64,000 nucleotides of DNA from Nocardia sp. NBC_00416 (GTDB taxonomy: Bacteria; Actinomycetota; Actinomycetes; Mycobacteriales; Mycobacteriaceae). Under the pieces are notes generated by a model, which had not been told where the DNA came from, ran no database searches, and was given only the letters and a program-made list of their open reading frames with translations. Of the stretch, positions 55,758 through 64,000 are shown piece by piece. Position 1 is the first letter of the stretch. Each line of letters opens with the position of its first letter. The stretch lies in assembly GCF_036032445.1 (NCBI RefSeq), contig NZ_CP107932.1:3412501-3476500 (forward strand). Reading direction: 5' to 3'. The position numbers and the translations under genes are program-made.

Positions 55758-56792
55758 TCAGCCGAAGAAGGCGCGGGCTTCGTCGTAGCGATCGGCCGGG
55801 ACCCGTTTGAGCTGTTTGGTCGCCTCGTGTAGGGGTACCAGTCCGATCTCGGTGCCGCGTAACGCCACCATCTGGCCGAAGTGCCCGGCGTGCACCGCTT
55901 CGGCGGCGTGCAGGCCGAATCGTGTCGCCAGGACCCGGTCGTACGGGGAGGGGCTGCCGCCGCGCTGGACGTGTCCGAGCACGGTGGTGCGGACCTCTTT
56001 GCCGATCCGGCGCTCGATCTCCATGCCGAGCTGCTGCGCGACACCGGTGAACCGTTCGTGCCCGAATTCGTCGACCCCGCCTTCACGCAGGGTGAACCCG
56101 GATTCAGGGGCGGGATGCGACCCTTCGGCGACTACGCAGATGAAATGTTTGTCGCCGCGTTGGAAGCGGCTCTTGATCAGCGCGCAGACCTCTGTGACGT
56201 CGAAGGGCTGTTCCGGTACCAGGGTCAGATGCGCGCCCGCCGCCATCCCGGCGTGGACGGCGATCCACCCGGCGTGCCGGCCCATGACTTCGATGAGCAT
56301 CACTCGCTGGTGGGATTCCGCGGTGGTGTGCAGCCGGTCGATGGCCTCGGTGGCGATGGACAGCGCGGTGTCGTGTCCGAAGGTGACATCGGTGCAATCG
56401 ATATCGTTGTCGATCGTCTTCGGGACGCCGACGACCGGAACGCCTTCCTCGGACAGCCAGCTGGCGGCCGTCAGCGTGCCCTCGCCGCCGATCGGGATGA
56501 GCGCCTCGATGCCGTTGTCGTCCAGGGTCTGCCGGATGCGCCCGAGTCCCGCGCGCAATACATCCGGGTTGGTGCGCGCCGTGCCGAGCATTGTGCCGCC
56601 CTTGGCCAGCAGGCGATCGGTGCGGTCGTCGTTCTGGATCCGGACCTTGCGGTCTTCGAGTAATCCGCGCCAACCGTCTTCGAAGCCGACGATCGCGTCA
56701 CCGTAGCGGCCGTTCGCAGTGCGAACGACGGCACGGATCACCGCGTTCAGTCCCGGGCAGTCCCCACCTCCGGTCAGGATTCCGATGCGCAT
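55758..56792 (-). CDS. pfkA: 6-phosphofructokinase
   Basis: A 344-residue glycolytic enzyme that phosphorylates fructose 6-phosphate. It has MRIGILTGGGDCPGLNAVIRA, the catalytic PKTIDNDIDCTD, and MGRHAGWIAVHAG. The phosphoryl-donor loop reads IGGEGTL, with Gly at the ATP-type position, while PKTIDND has the Lys usual in PPi-type enzymes. This mixed pattern is known for actinobacterial ATP-PFKs. The ATG at 56792 is chosen by family; an in-frame ATG at 56801 adds MGA. It has the mycobacterial neighbour gatB (with the hydrolase inserted between) but is not followed by gatA here. Confidence 0.96.
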   Translation of the reverse strand: MRIGILTGGGDCPGLNAVIRAVVRTANGRYGDAIVGFEDGWRGLLEDRKVRIQNDDRTDRLLAKGGTMLGTARTNPDVLRAGLGRIRQTLDDNGIEALIPIGGEGTLTAASWLSEEGVPVVGVPKTIDNDIDCTDVTFGHDTALSIATEAIDRLHTTAESHQRVMLIEVMGRHAGWIAVHAGMAAGAHLTLVPEQPFDVTEVCALIKSRFQRGDKHFICVVAEGSHPAPESGFTLREGGVDEFGHERFTGVAQQLGMEIERRIGKEVRTTVLGHVQRGGSPSPYDRVLATRFGLHAAEAVHAGHFGQMVALRGTEIGLVPLHEATKQLKRVPADRYDEARAFFG

Positions 56793-56882
56793 GGCGCCCA
56801 TCTTGCCCGCTTCGGGGCGGCTGCGCCGCTTCGGGCCCGTGAATGTCCGGTAACGCCGCGCGGGCGCGCCGCCGCTCCCGTG

Positions 56883-57794
56883 TCAGGCCGGGCAGGAACC
56901 GCCGGTGAACTCGCCCAGGTGCCGTTCGATCAGACCGGCCATCTCGTCGAGGAGGTTCATTCCGTCGGAGAAGGTGCCCGAATCCGGTTGCGCGGCAAGC
57001 GCGATCGCGACGGCGCCGCCGTTGGCCGGGACGAGCCCGAATTGGCGGACCAGATAGGCGCCGTCGGCGTTGGGACCCCAGCCGCCCTTGAACTCGGCGG
57101 CCTCGAATACCGACCCCAGACCCCACTGCTGATTCGCGCTCACCGAGCCCATCAGATCGACGACCTTGTCCGATCCCGGGATGCAAGGCAGTTTGGAGGC
57201 GAACCGCACCTGGTCGGCGAGCGACCATTCGGATTGGCCGAACGACGAATATTCGGACCGGCTGGGTTTCTCCTGGACCACGGTCGCGTTGTCGCCGCCT
57301 TCGCGCAGCACGGCCTGTACCGACAGGGCGGCTTCGCGCGGGGTGCCGAGCGAGGACCACAGGCTGTCCGCGGCGGAGTTGTCGGAGGCGGTGATGGCCG
57401 CCGACGTGGCGTAGGTCTGCCCGCCCGGGTTCTTCCGTTCGGCGGCCATGACCAGCGGAACCTTCATGGTCGACCAGGCGGGGCCGGTGGTCCAGTCTCC
57501 CAGGCCGACGAGTTGGTCACCGCCGACCGGCATGATCGCCAGACCGAGTTCGGACTTCTCGGACTGCTCCAGGACGGCGAAATCGGCGGCGAGGGTGCCG
57601 GGTATGGTGATCGACACCTGGCCGTCGGGCGCTTCGGCCGCCGCCTGGGTGATCGAGGTGGACAGCGGACGTTTTCCGGTGTCGGATCCGCAACCCGCGA
57701 CCAGCGCCGCCACGAGTAGGCAGCCGGTGACCGCGAACAAGCGACGGAGCAGTGAGAGTTCCCGTTTCTTATCGGTCGACACTTCTCTCCGCAT
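56883..57794 (-). CDS. Lipoprotein with beta-lactamase-like fold
   Basis: 303 residues. Signal peptide with lipobox VAGC near residues 31-34. The mature part is a serine beta-lactamase/transpeptidase-like domain: STMKVPLVMAAE is the SxxK motif, SDNSAADSLW resembles the SDN motif, and KGGWGPNADGAYLVRQFG contains a KGG triad-like element. All three catalytic elements are therefore in order. It could be a penicillin-interacting carboxypeptidase or a lactamase of class A type. An ATG at 57794 is preferred to the upstream codon at 57854. It is not known to be linked with pfkA. Confidence 0.85.
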   Translation of the reverse strand: MRREVSTDKKRELSLLRRLFAVTGCLLVAALVAGCGSDTGKRPLSTSITQAAAEAPDGQVSITIPGTLAADFAVLEQSEKSELGLAIMPVGGDQLVGLGDWTTGPAWSTMKVPLVMAAERKNPGGQTYATSAAITASDNSAADSLWSSLGTPREAALSVQAVLREGGDNATVVQEKPSRSEYSSFGQSEWSLADQVRFASKLPCIPGSDKVVDLMGSVSANQQWGLGSVFEAAEFKGGWGPNADGAYLVRQFGLVPANGGAVAIALAAQPDSGTFSDGMNLLDEMAGLIERHLGEFTGGSCPA

Positions 57795-57927
57795 GGTTTT
57801 TGTGATCTCCCACAGTCCCGCTGATTCGTACCCGGTCGGAAAACCGTACTCCACGGCGACACTAGCCCGGCCCGGATCCGACCGCGAAATATGCGGCCGG
57901 AGTGCCGGTTACCCGCTGGTCAGCAGG

Positions 57928-60045
57928 TCAGTAGATATAGACGACAGCATTGTTGCCGCCCCGGCAGGTGACCACCTCGCCGGCGGCGACGCATTCGAGG
58001 GTGTAGGCCTGCCCGGTGACGGGGCTGACGGCCTCGACGGAGACCGGCTCTCCGTCCGCTGATCCGGCCGCGGGGTCGAGGTAGGCCTGCCGGACGGCTT
58101 CGGCGAATTCGCAACTCGTCACCCCGGTACCGGTTGCCGCCGAACCGTATTGGGCGGCGCCCTGGGTGGACGCGGAGCAGGGTTGCGCGTCGGCGGGCAG
58201 GTCGGGGCGGCCGGCGGTGGTCGTGGCGGAGGTGGTGGTGGTGGACGTCGTGGAGGTCGCGGACCGGGAGGACGTGGCCGTCGGCGATCCGGTCTGTGTG
58301 GCGGCCTGAGCGGCGGCCGGGCGAGTGGTGCCGGCGGCGCTGCTGGGCGCCGGATCGCCGGAACCGAGGAACCCGATACCGAGTACGGCGGCGATCACGA
58401 CCACGGCGAAGACCCCGACGCCGGTCAGAATCGGCACGACCCTGGAGCGTTCGCCTCGGGGTGTGTTGTCGCGCTCGCGCCTGTTCGCGGCGTAACTGTC
58501 GCGGTATCCGGCCTCGTAGGCGGCGGCATACGGGTCTTCCGGCGGGGGTGGCGCCGCGGCGGGGGCCGGGTCTTCGGGGTGGTAACCGTATTCGTAGCGG
58601 CCGCCGACGCCGGGTGGGGTCGGGCTCGGGTCGTGGTAGCGCCCGGCGGGCTCGGCGTGGTCCTCGGGATTCGGCGGATATTGCTCGGCCGGCCGATAGG
58701 CGCGGGTCGGCTCCTCCGCGGAGTAGGCGGCCGCCGGGGGCGTCTCGTCCACCGGCTGGAAGACCCGGGTGGTCTCGTCGTCCCCCGGTAGCGGGTACCC
58801 GGCCTCACCGTAGATCCGGGTTGCCTGGTCGTGCGGGTAGAAATCCGCGACGGGCATTCCGCCGGTCGCCGGCCCCGAGTCGGGCAGTTGCGCCGGATCG
58901 GCGTCCGGGTGCAACTGCTGGTTCTGGTAGAGATGCGCGTCCGGGAACGGCCGGATACCGGAGGAGGGAACCTCGGGCGCCTCCGGTTCGTCCGGCGTGA
59001 ACGGCGTGAACTCGAACTCGTGGGCGCGGACCGAGGTGGGGTCGCCGGGGATGATCGCGGGCAGCATGGTGGTGGGGTCCGCTGCGTCCTCGTCGCGCGG
59101 CAGCCGGACGACCAGCGTGGGTATACCGCCGGTCGGGGGCGCGGAAGGACTCGGCACCCCGGAGGTAGCGGCAGGTTCGCCAGGTGCGCTGCCGGGGTGT
59201 GGTGGACGCGCCGGGGAGTTCAGCGCGGCGCGGGCGGCGACAGCTAGGTCGCCCGCGGTAGCGAAACGATCATGCGGATCCTTGGCCATGCCACATGCGA
59301 TCACATCGTCGAGGGCGGCCGGTAATCCGGTTCGCTGCACGCTTGCTCGCGGTGGCGGCTCGGCCAGATGGGACCGGATCAGCACACCCATGCTGCTCGC
59401 CGGGAACGGCGTCGCGCCGGTGAGGCATTCGTGCAGCACACAGGCGAGCGAGTAGATATCGGCGCGCGGGGTGACCGGGCCGCTGTCGAAGCGCTCCGGC
59501 GCCATGTACGTGTACGAACCGATCGCCACACCGGCCTGGGTCATCTCGGTATCGCTCTCGTGCCGGGCGATGCCGAAATCGGCGAGATAGGCGAAATCAG
59601 CGGAGGTGACGAGGATGTTCGCCGGTTTCACATCGCGGTGCACGAGACCGCCGTCGTGCGCGGCGTCCAGCGCGGCGGCGATCTGCTCGATCACCTCGAC
59701 CGCGCGCTGCGGGCCCAGCGCACCCTCGGCCTGCAGAATCGCTCGCAGATCGCGGCCCTGCACCAGGCGCATATCGATGAACAGCCGACCATCGATGACA
59801 CCCCAGTCGTGGATGGGGATGATATGGGGTTCGGCCAGCCGGGCCGCGACCTGCGATTCCCGGCGGAACCGGATCTGGTACTCGGGGTCGTCGGCGAGCG
59901 CGTCGGACAACAGTTTGAGCGCGACCATCCGCTCCTTGACCGTGTCGTAGGCCTCGTAGACCTCCCCCATTCCGCCTTGACCCAGCAGCGAAAGCAGCTC
60001 ATAGGGACCGAACCATCTACCGACTCCGGAGCCAGGCGCCTGCAC
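57928..60045 (-). CDS. Membrane Ser/Thr protein kinase, PknB/PknD type
   Basis: A 705-residue eukaryotic-type kinase. Kinase domain residues 14-280: LGQGGMGEVYEA glycine loop, Lys44 in MVALKLL, catalytic HRDVKPAN (136-143), DFGIAR (156-161), and activation loop with APERF. A Pro/Glu/Asp-rich juxtamembrane linker (280-555) carries short repeats of the form TR(I/V/A)(Y/F), including ETTRVF. A single membrane segment (VVPILTGVGVFAVVVIAAVLGIGFLG, about 560-585) leads to an extracellular domain of about 120 residues that may contain two disulfides (Cys-rich end). No PASTA repeats, so it is not PknB itself. It lies 65 bp downstream of the response regulator gene. Confidence 0.94.
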   Translation of the reverse strand: MQAPGSGVGRWFGPYELLSLLGQGGMGEVYEAYDTVKERMVALKLLSDALADDPEYQIRFRRESQVAARLAEPHIIPIHDWGVIDGRLFIDMRLVQGRDLRAILQAEGALGPQRAVEVIEQIAAALDAAHDGGLVHRDVKPANILVTSADFAYLADFGIARHESDTEMTQAGVAIGSYTYMAPERFDSGPVTPRADIYSLACVLHECLTGATPFPASSMGVLIRSHLAEPPPRASVQRTGLPAALDDVIACGMAKDPHDRFATAGDLAVAARAALNSPARPPHPGSAPGEPAATSGVPSPSAPPTGGIPTLVVRLPRDEDAADPTTMLPAIIPGDPTSVRAHEFEFTPFTPDEPEAPEVPSSGIRPFPDAHLYQNQQLHPDADPAQLPDSGPATGGMPVADFYPHDQATRIYGEAGYPLPGDDETTRVFQPVDETPPAAAYSAEEPTRAYRPAEQYPPNPEDHAEPAGRYHDPSPTPPGVGGRYEYGYHPEDPAPAAAPPPPEDPYAAAYEAGYRDSYAANRRERDNTPRGERSRVVPILTGVGVFAVVVIAAVLGIGFLGSGDPAPSSAAGTTRPAAAQAATQTGSPTATSSRSATSTTSTTTTSATTTAGRPDLPADAQPCSASTQGAAQYGSAATGTGVTSCEFAEAVRQAYLDPAAGSADGEPVSVEAVSPVTGQAYTLECVAAGEVVTCRGGNNAVVYIY

Positions 60046-60110
60046 CCGTCCATCCTCTCCACGTCACGGGCGCCGTCTCACCTGGGCGCGGATCGCACCC
60101 GGGCTGCCCG

Positions 60111-60800
60111 TCAAACCTTGGATTGTCCAGGGGAGACCACACCGTGGTCAAACGCGTAGACGATGGCCGCGGCGCGGTCGCGCACGCCCAGCTTGGTGAA
60201 GATATGACCCACATGGGATTTCACCGTCACCTCGGAGATTCCGAGGGCGTGGGCTATCTCACTGTTGGCCGAACCGCGGCCGATGAGCGCCAGGACCTCG
60301 TGTTCCCGGGAGGTCAGATCGAGGACCACCGCCGGTGCGGCGGGGGCGGCCGCCGTACTGCGATAGGTGGACAGCACCCGGCCGGTCACGGAGGGATCGA
60401 GCCATGCGCCGCCGGCGGCGACGGTGCGAACGGCGCGGATCAGATCCTCGGCCGGGGAATCCTTGAGCAGGAATCCGGCCGCCCCGGCGCGCAGCGCACC
60501 GGACAGCAGTTGGTCGTCGTCGAAGGTGGTGAGGACGAGGACGGGCGGCTCCGGCGCGCGGGCCCGCAGCAGTCGGGTGGCCTCGATTCCGCCGACCCGT
60601 TTCATCCGCAGATCCATCAGGACGATATCGGGGGCCTGCGCGGCGACCGCGGCGAGCACTTCGTCGCCGTCGGCGCATTCGCTGATCCGGAAACCGTCCC
60701 GGCGGCGCAGGATGCGCCGCAGCCCGCCGCGGACGAGTTCCTGATCGTCGACGATCAGCACCTCCAGCGCGTCGGGGTCGGTTTCGGTGGCCCTGGTCAT
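60111..60800 (-). CDS. NarL/LuxR-type response regulator
   Basis: A 229-residue two-component regulator. The receiver domain has the phosphate pocket DD at 18-19, phospho-acceptor Asp63 in IVLMDLRM, and Lys in GFLLKDSP. The C-terminal LuxR helix-turn-helix is LTSREHEVLALIGRGSANSEIAHALGISEVTVKSHVGHIFTKLGV. It follows the histidine kinase on the same strand after 126 bp and is the expected partner. The divergent ABC-transporter operon is a plausible target. Confidence 0.95.
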   Translation of the reverse strand: MTRATETDPDALEVLIVDDQELVRGGLRRILRRRDGFRISECADGDEVLAAVAAQAPDIVLMDLRMKRVGGIEATRLLRARAPEPPVLVLTTFDDDQLLSGALRAGAAGFLLKDSPAEDLIRAVRTVAAGGAWLDPSVTGRVLSTYRSTAAAPAAPAVVLDLTSREHEVLALIGRGSANSEIAHALGISEVTVKSHVGHIFTKLGVRDRAAAIVYAFDHGVVSPGQSKV

Positions 60801-60926
60801 CGTTGCTCCTGTGCGCTCGCGGGCGCGTCCGCCCGATATCTCGCGACCTGCTGTCCGGTCATCACGACCCCTTCCCTGCGTGGTCCCGGCGGCGAGGCAC
60901 CCGGCCGATTCGCGCGGAAGTACCCC

Positions 60927-62423
60927 TCATGTGGCCGGCCGCGGTTCGTCCCCGCGCCCGGACCGGGCGTCGTGCATGCCCATCAGGTCCGACAGCGGAC
61001 AGTGGAAACCGGCCGCCGCGGCGTCGGAGTCGACGCCGGCCGGACGGTCGTGCAGCGGGAACTCGGCCCGCACGATCCAGCCGTCCGCGTCCGGCCCGAT
61101 CCGGATACGGCCGCCGAGGCCGTCGGCGCGCTGCCGCATACCCGCGACCCCGGTCCCCGGCCCGAGCTGCGGGGGCAGGCCGCGGGGAATCGAATTGCGC
61201 ACCCGTACGACCGCGGCGCCGGCGGCCACGTCCACACTCAGTTCGACATCCGCGCCCGGGGCGTGTTTGGCGATATTGGCCAGGGATTCCTGGCCGATGC
61301 GATAGAGCGCGAGCCCGACCGCCGCCGAGACGATACTCAGGTCGCCGGTGAAACGCCGGGTCACCAGGAGGCCGGCGTTGACGAAGTCGTCGACCAGCGC
61401 GGGGATATCACCGGCGCCCGGTTCCACCCCGGCCGCGGCAGGCGCCGAATCCAGCAGTCCGACCGTCCGCCGGATATCGGCCATGGCCTGGCGGCCCAGC
61501 CGTTCGGCGTCGACCAGCGCGTCCGCCGCCTCGTCCACGTCCCGGTCGCTGGTGAGAGCGTGCCGGGCGGCCGTCACGTGCAGCAGCGTCACGGTGAGCG
61601 AATGCGCGATGACATCGTGGACTTCGCGGGCGATCCGGTTCCGTTCCGCGGCCGCGGCCTGCGCGGCCCGGGCGTTCTGATTCTCGCGCTCCTGGTAGAG
61701 GAACAGCCGCTGATACTGCAGCATCACCCCCACCAGCCAGCCGAGCAGGATTCCCAGCGCGTACATCGGGACACCGGTGCGCAGGGAGTGGTCGCCCCAC
61801 AGGCTCTGCCCGAGGAACGCGAAAACCAGCAGCTGGGTCACGGCCAGCAGGGCCAGCGGGATGCTCACCCGTTTGGGTGCGATCGCCGCGATCTCGGCGA
61901 TCACCACCATCAGCGCGAAGGGGGCGAAATCGGAGTCCACCGGCTGCACGAAGAACAGGGCCGCGGCGACCATCGTGGCGGCGAACAGCGGCAGCGGTCG
62001 GGGCACGATTCCGAACAGCACGTAGGTCGGCACGGAGACGAACAGCAGCACCAGCGCGATCAGCGGTAGCGCGGTGGGGAAGTACTCGTGTCGCTGCAGG
62101 CAGGCGACCACGCCGATGACCAGGAAGGCCAGGTCGGTGAACACCACCACCTTCGGCGGGTAGTCGAACGGCAGTTCACGCAGTGGATGCGGAGCCCCGG
62201 GCAGCTTGCGCGCGGACCAGTCCCGCGTCCGTCGCCGGGTGCGCGCCCACCATCCCGGCACCGACCCGTCCCCGTGCGACGCCCGGCCCGGCCCGGACCG
62301 GGGCGTTTTCTCCGGGGCCCGGGCCCCGGGCGGTGCTACCCGCGAATCGGACCACGCGCCACTTTCCACCCGCCGCGTACGGTCCTCCGCGGCGCCGCCG
62401 AGTGTGAGGTGGCGCTCAGTCAC
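60927..62423 (-). CDS. Two-component sensor histidine kinase, HisKA_3 type
   Basis: 498 residues. An N-terminal Arg/Pro-rich tail, then about six membrane helices (residues ~90-240), a coiled linker (QERENQNARAAQAAAAERNRI), the HisKA_3 phospho-His site REVHDVIAHSLTV near residue 269, and an HATPase_c domain with GPGTGVAGMRQRADGLGGRI. This is the DesK/NarX-like soluble-signal or membrane-sensing type. The GTG at 62423 begins VTERHLTL; the frame upstream to 62459 is an alternative. It pairs with the response regulator downstream and is divergent from the 101-residue gene and ABC ATPase. Confidence 0.92.
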   Translation of the reverse strand: MTERHLTLGGAAEDRTRRVESGAWSDSRVAPPGARAPEKTPRSGPGRASHGDGSVPGWWARTRRRTRDWSARKLPGAPHPLRELPFDYPPKVVVFTDLAFLVIGVVACLQRHEYFPTALPLIALVLLFVSVPTYVLFGIVPRPLPLFAATMVAAALFFVQPVDSDFAPFALMVVIAEIAAIAPKRVSIPLALLAVTQLLVFAFLGQSLWGDHSLRTGVPMYALGILLGWLVGVMLQYQRLFLYQERENQNARAAQAAAAERNRIAREVHDVIAHSLTVTLLHVTAARHALTSDRDVDEAADALVDAERLGRQAMADIRRTVGLLDSAPAAAGVEPGAGDIPALVDDFVNAGLLVTRRFTGDLSIVSAAVGLALYRIGQESLANIAKHAPGADVELSVDVAAGAAVVRVRNSIPRGLPPQLGPGTGVAGMRQRADGLGGRIRIGPDADGWIVRAEFPLHDRPAGVDSDAAAAGFHCPLSDLMGMHDARSGRGDEPRPAT

Positions 62424-62617
62424 CTGTCCAGGGTAAGCACCCCGGGCGCCGCCCGGCATCCTGCCGCGGCCGGTTCCCTGCTCCGACCACGGTAGGACAG
62501 ATATTCACGCCCGCGGCACGACGTTCTACCGGCCGCGCGTTCGTAGCGTTGAACACGAACTCGCCGCACCGCCTCGGCCGACGAACACCAGGCCCCCTAC
62601 CGGAAAGGGCTCGGATC

Positions 62618-62923
62618 ATGTCTTGGAACGATCAGCACCTGCGCACCGAGATACTGCACACCGTTCTCGACCGCGCCGCCCACGACCCCGCTCGACCCGA
62701 CCTCTTCGACGACATCCCGCACCTCGACCGATTGTTCGGCGGCCCCGACGGAGTACTTGCGGCGCTGCGTTATCGGTGGAACATTCATCTGGACGCCAAG
62801 CTGGAGCTCGACCCGGGCCGCTGCTGGACCGCCGCGGACGCCTATCTCGAACTGGCGGCCGAACAGCCCGTGCTGTGCGCGGTGCTCGACGCCCGGACGG
62901 CGTCGCCCGTGCCGGTGTCGTGA
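62618..62923 (+). CDS. Hypothetical protein, 101 residues
   Basis: A small soluble protein with an all-helical look (RTEILHTVLDRAAHDPARPDLFDDIPHLDRLFGGPDGVLAALRYRWNIHL) ending in Ala/Leu-rich residues. GGAAAGGG lies about 9 nt before the ATG at 62618. It is followed by the ABC ATPase after 43 bp, probably in one operon, and diverges from the histidine kinase gene. I do not recognise the family; similar small proteins are annotated in Streptomyces next to ABC exporters. Confidence 0.75.
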   Translation: MSWNDQHLRTEILHTVLDRAAHDPARPDLFDDIPHLDRLFGGPDGVLAALRYRWNIHLDAKLELDPGRCWTAADAYLELAAEQPVLCAVLDARTASPVPVS

Positions 62924-62966
62924 ACCGCGCGGACCGAACGAATATCCGTGGAAGACGGGGGTGGCG

Positions 62967-63680
62967 ATGACGCAGCCGGCCATGCTGGAACTCACCGACG
63001 TAGTGAAGGAATACCGAGTCGGCGACCAACCGGTGCGCGCACTCGACGGCATCGATCTGCGGCTGGGTACCGGGGAGTTCACCTCGGTGATCGGCCCGTC
63101 CGGGTCCGGCAAGAGCACCCTGCTGCACATGCTGGGCGCCCTGGACCGCCCCGATTCCGGCTCGATCCGTTTCCAGGGCGCCGAGATCGGCGATCTGGAC
63201 GAGGAACGCCAGTCGGAGTTCCGGCGCCACCGGGTCGGATTCGTCTTCCAGTTCTTCAACCTGCTGCCCACGCTATCGGCCTGGGAGAACGTGGCGGTGC
63301 CGAAACTGCTGGACGGCACCGGGTTACGGAAGGCCAAGCCGCGGGCGCTGGAGCTGCTCGAACGGGTCGGCCTGGCGGCACGCGCCGACCACCGCCCGGC
63401 CGAACTGTCCGGCGGCCAGATGCAGCGGGTCGCGGTGGCCCGCTCGTTGATCATGAACCCGCCGCTCATCCTGGCCGACGAGCCGACCGGCAATCTGGAT
63501 TCGAAAACCGGGTCCTCGATCCTCGAACTCCTCGCCGAAGTGGCGGAATCCGGGAACTCGGTGGTGATGGTGACCCATGATCGGGGCGCGGTGGACTACT
63601 GCGATCGAGTGGTCACACTCGGCGACGGACGCATCGGGTCCGACGAACGCACCGCGGCCGGGCGAACCGTCGACGCGTGA
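62967..63680 (+). CDS. ABC transporter ATP-binding protein, MacB/LolD type
   Basis: A 237-residue ATPase. Walker A GPSGSGKST, Q-loop FVFQFFNLLPTLSAWENV, signature LSGGQMQRVAVARSL, Walker B LILADEPTGNLDSKT, His-loop VMVTHDRG. The length and LSAWENV/EPTGNLD pattern place it with FtsX/MacB-type exporters, which need a permease. The next gene found is minus strand, so no permease adjoins on this strand, and the operon may stop here. The ATG at 62967 is preferred; a GTG 6 nt earlier is in frame. Regulated perhaps by the two-component system upstream. Confidence 0.93.
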   Translation: MTQPAMLELTDVVKEYRVGDQPVRALDGIDLRLGTGEFTSVIGPSGSGKSTLLHMLGALDRPDSGSIRFQGAEIGDLDEERQSEFRRHRVGFVFQFFNLLPTLSAWENVAVPKLLDGTGLRKAKPRALELLERVGLAARADHRPAELSGGQMQRVAVARSLIMNPPLILADEPTGNLDSKTGSSILELLAEVAESGNSVVMVTHDRGAVDYCDRVVTLGDGRIGSDERTAAGRTVDA

Positions 63681-63695
63681 GCGGGCGGTCCGAAT

Positions 63696-64000
63696 TCACA
63701 GCGGGGCGCTGGACCACCACTGTTGGATATCGCCGCGCGGCGCGGCGCCCCAGTGACGCACGAACAACAGCGAATTGCTGCGCGGTGAATCCACCCCCGA
63801 CCCGAAACTGACCACCATGTTCGCGGTGGACCGGCCGCGGTCTCCGGGTTCTTCCCAGAAGTGCGCGGTATAGGGCTCACCGCTCTTCGCTCCGGCGACC
63901 GAATCGTGCGGCGGCAGACTCTCGAACACCTCGCGGGCGTCCTGCGCGTCCGGATAGGTGATGATCGTGTAGTCGAGCCGGGTGGTGTCCAGCGGCCGTT
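63696..64000 (-). CDS. Hypothetical protein, 5' end beyond the window
   Basis: The frame from the TAA-like end at 63696 stays open to base 64000, so the start lies outside. Visible residues include RPLDTTRLDYTIITYPDAQ near the edge, then EVFESLPPHDSVAGAKSGEP and WWSSAPL at the end. The part seen has no membrane segment. It might be the extracellular sensor-type domain of a lipoprotein or kinase, but this is a guess. It converges with the ABC ATPase gene. Confidence 0.6.
   Translation of the reverse strand, partial: RPLDTTRLDYTIITYPDAQDAREVFESLPPHDSVAGAKSGEPYTAHFWEEPGDRGRSTANMVVSFGSGVDSPRSNSLLFVRHWGAAPRGDIQQWWSSAPL

Overview
The window is high-GC actinobacterial DNA from the order Mycobacteriales, most likely Nocardia or a close relative. 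Reasons: strong third-position GC, many ATGA/GTGA overlaps, leaderless starts behind TAGACT/TAGGCT boxes, urea carboxylase genes, paired cytochromes P450 and an XRE/DUF397 pair. The backbone order gltX, FAH-family enzyme, MFS, leuB, serA ... ilvC, ilvN, ilvB, cfp6-like, doxX, lppZ-like, gatB, pfkA matches, as I remember it, Mycobacterium tuberculosis Rv2992c to Rv3010c. No database search was run; all family names come from reading motifs.

Layout. 0-6.4 kb: core genes, mostly minus strand (gltX 3' part, FAH-family protein, leuB, serA) plus a plus-strand MFS transporter behind stacked palindromes. 6.5-10 kb: a 26-codon ORF with its own terminator, cspA, a secreted His/Asp-rich protein, a ClgR-like XRE regulator, and a clpP pair in which one subunit has lost its catalytic serine. 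10.2-21.3 kb: a complete urea system with the UrtABCDE transporter, a GntR regulator, urea carboxylase and allophanate hydrolase. 22.1-24.6 kb: two overlapping P450 genes, CYP157-like (no ExxR arginine) then CYP154-like, without the usual conservon genes. 25-27.3 kb: McrBC type IV restriction genes with more AT-rich codons than the flanks. 27.6-30.7 kb: an aminotransferase whose N-terminus is out of frame, a small-molecule kinase, and an HNH endonuclease. 30.7-33 kb: a recombinase-like minus-strand pair and an XRE-DUF5753/DUF397 pair. 33.1-41.7 kb: RDD protein behind a 71-bp tandem duplication that carries small ORFs, AraC/VOC divergent pair, second CYP157-like P450, AraC regulator, kinase-like protein, methyltransferase, MerR regulator.

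42-64 kb: back to core. ilvB-ilvN-ilvC sit behind a readable transcription attenuator (leader peptide plus terminator). ilvD is on the other strand. Then come a PH-domain protein, DoxX protein, LppZ-like lipoprotein, GyrI-like protein, gatB, a secreted alpha/beta hydrolase, a repeat-rich intergenic region, pfkA, a beta-lactamase-fold lipoprotein, a membrane Ser/Thr kinase, a NarL-type two-component system, and an ABC ATPase that starts a divergent operon. An exact 41-bp inverted repeat flanks gatB plus the hydrolase.

How the genes work together: the branched-chain and serine/leucine biosynthesis genes (leuB, serA, ilvBNC, ilvD) form the metabolic backbone. The urea block imports urea and converts it to ammonium through allophanate. 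About 35 kb of accessory DNA (6.5-41.8 kb) lies between serA and ilvC. I see no tRNA, rRNA, CRISPR array, transposase or complete insertion sequence.
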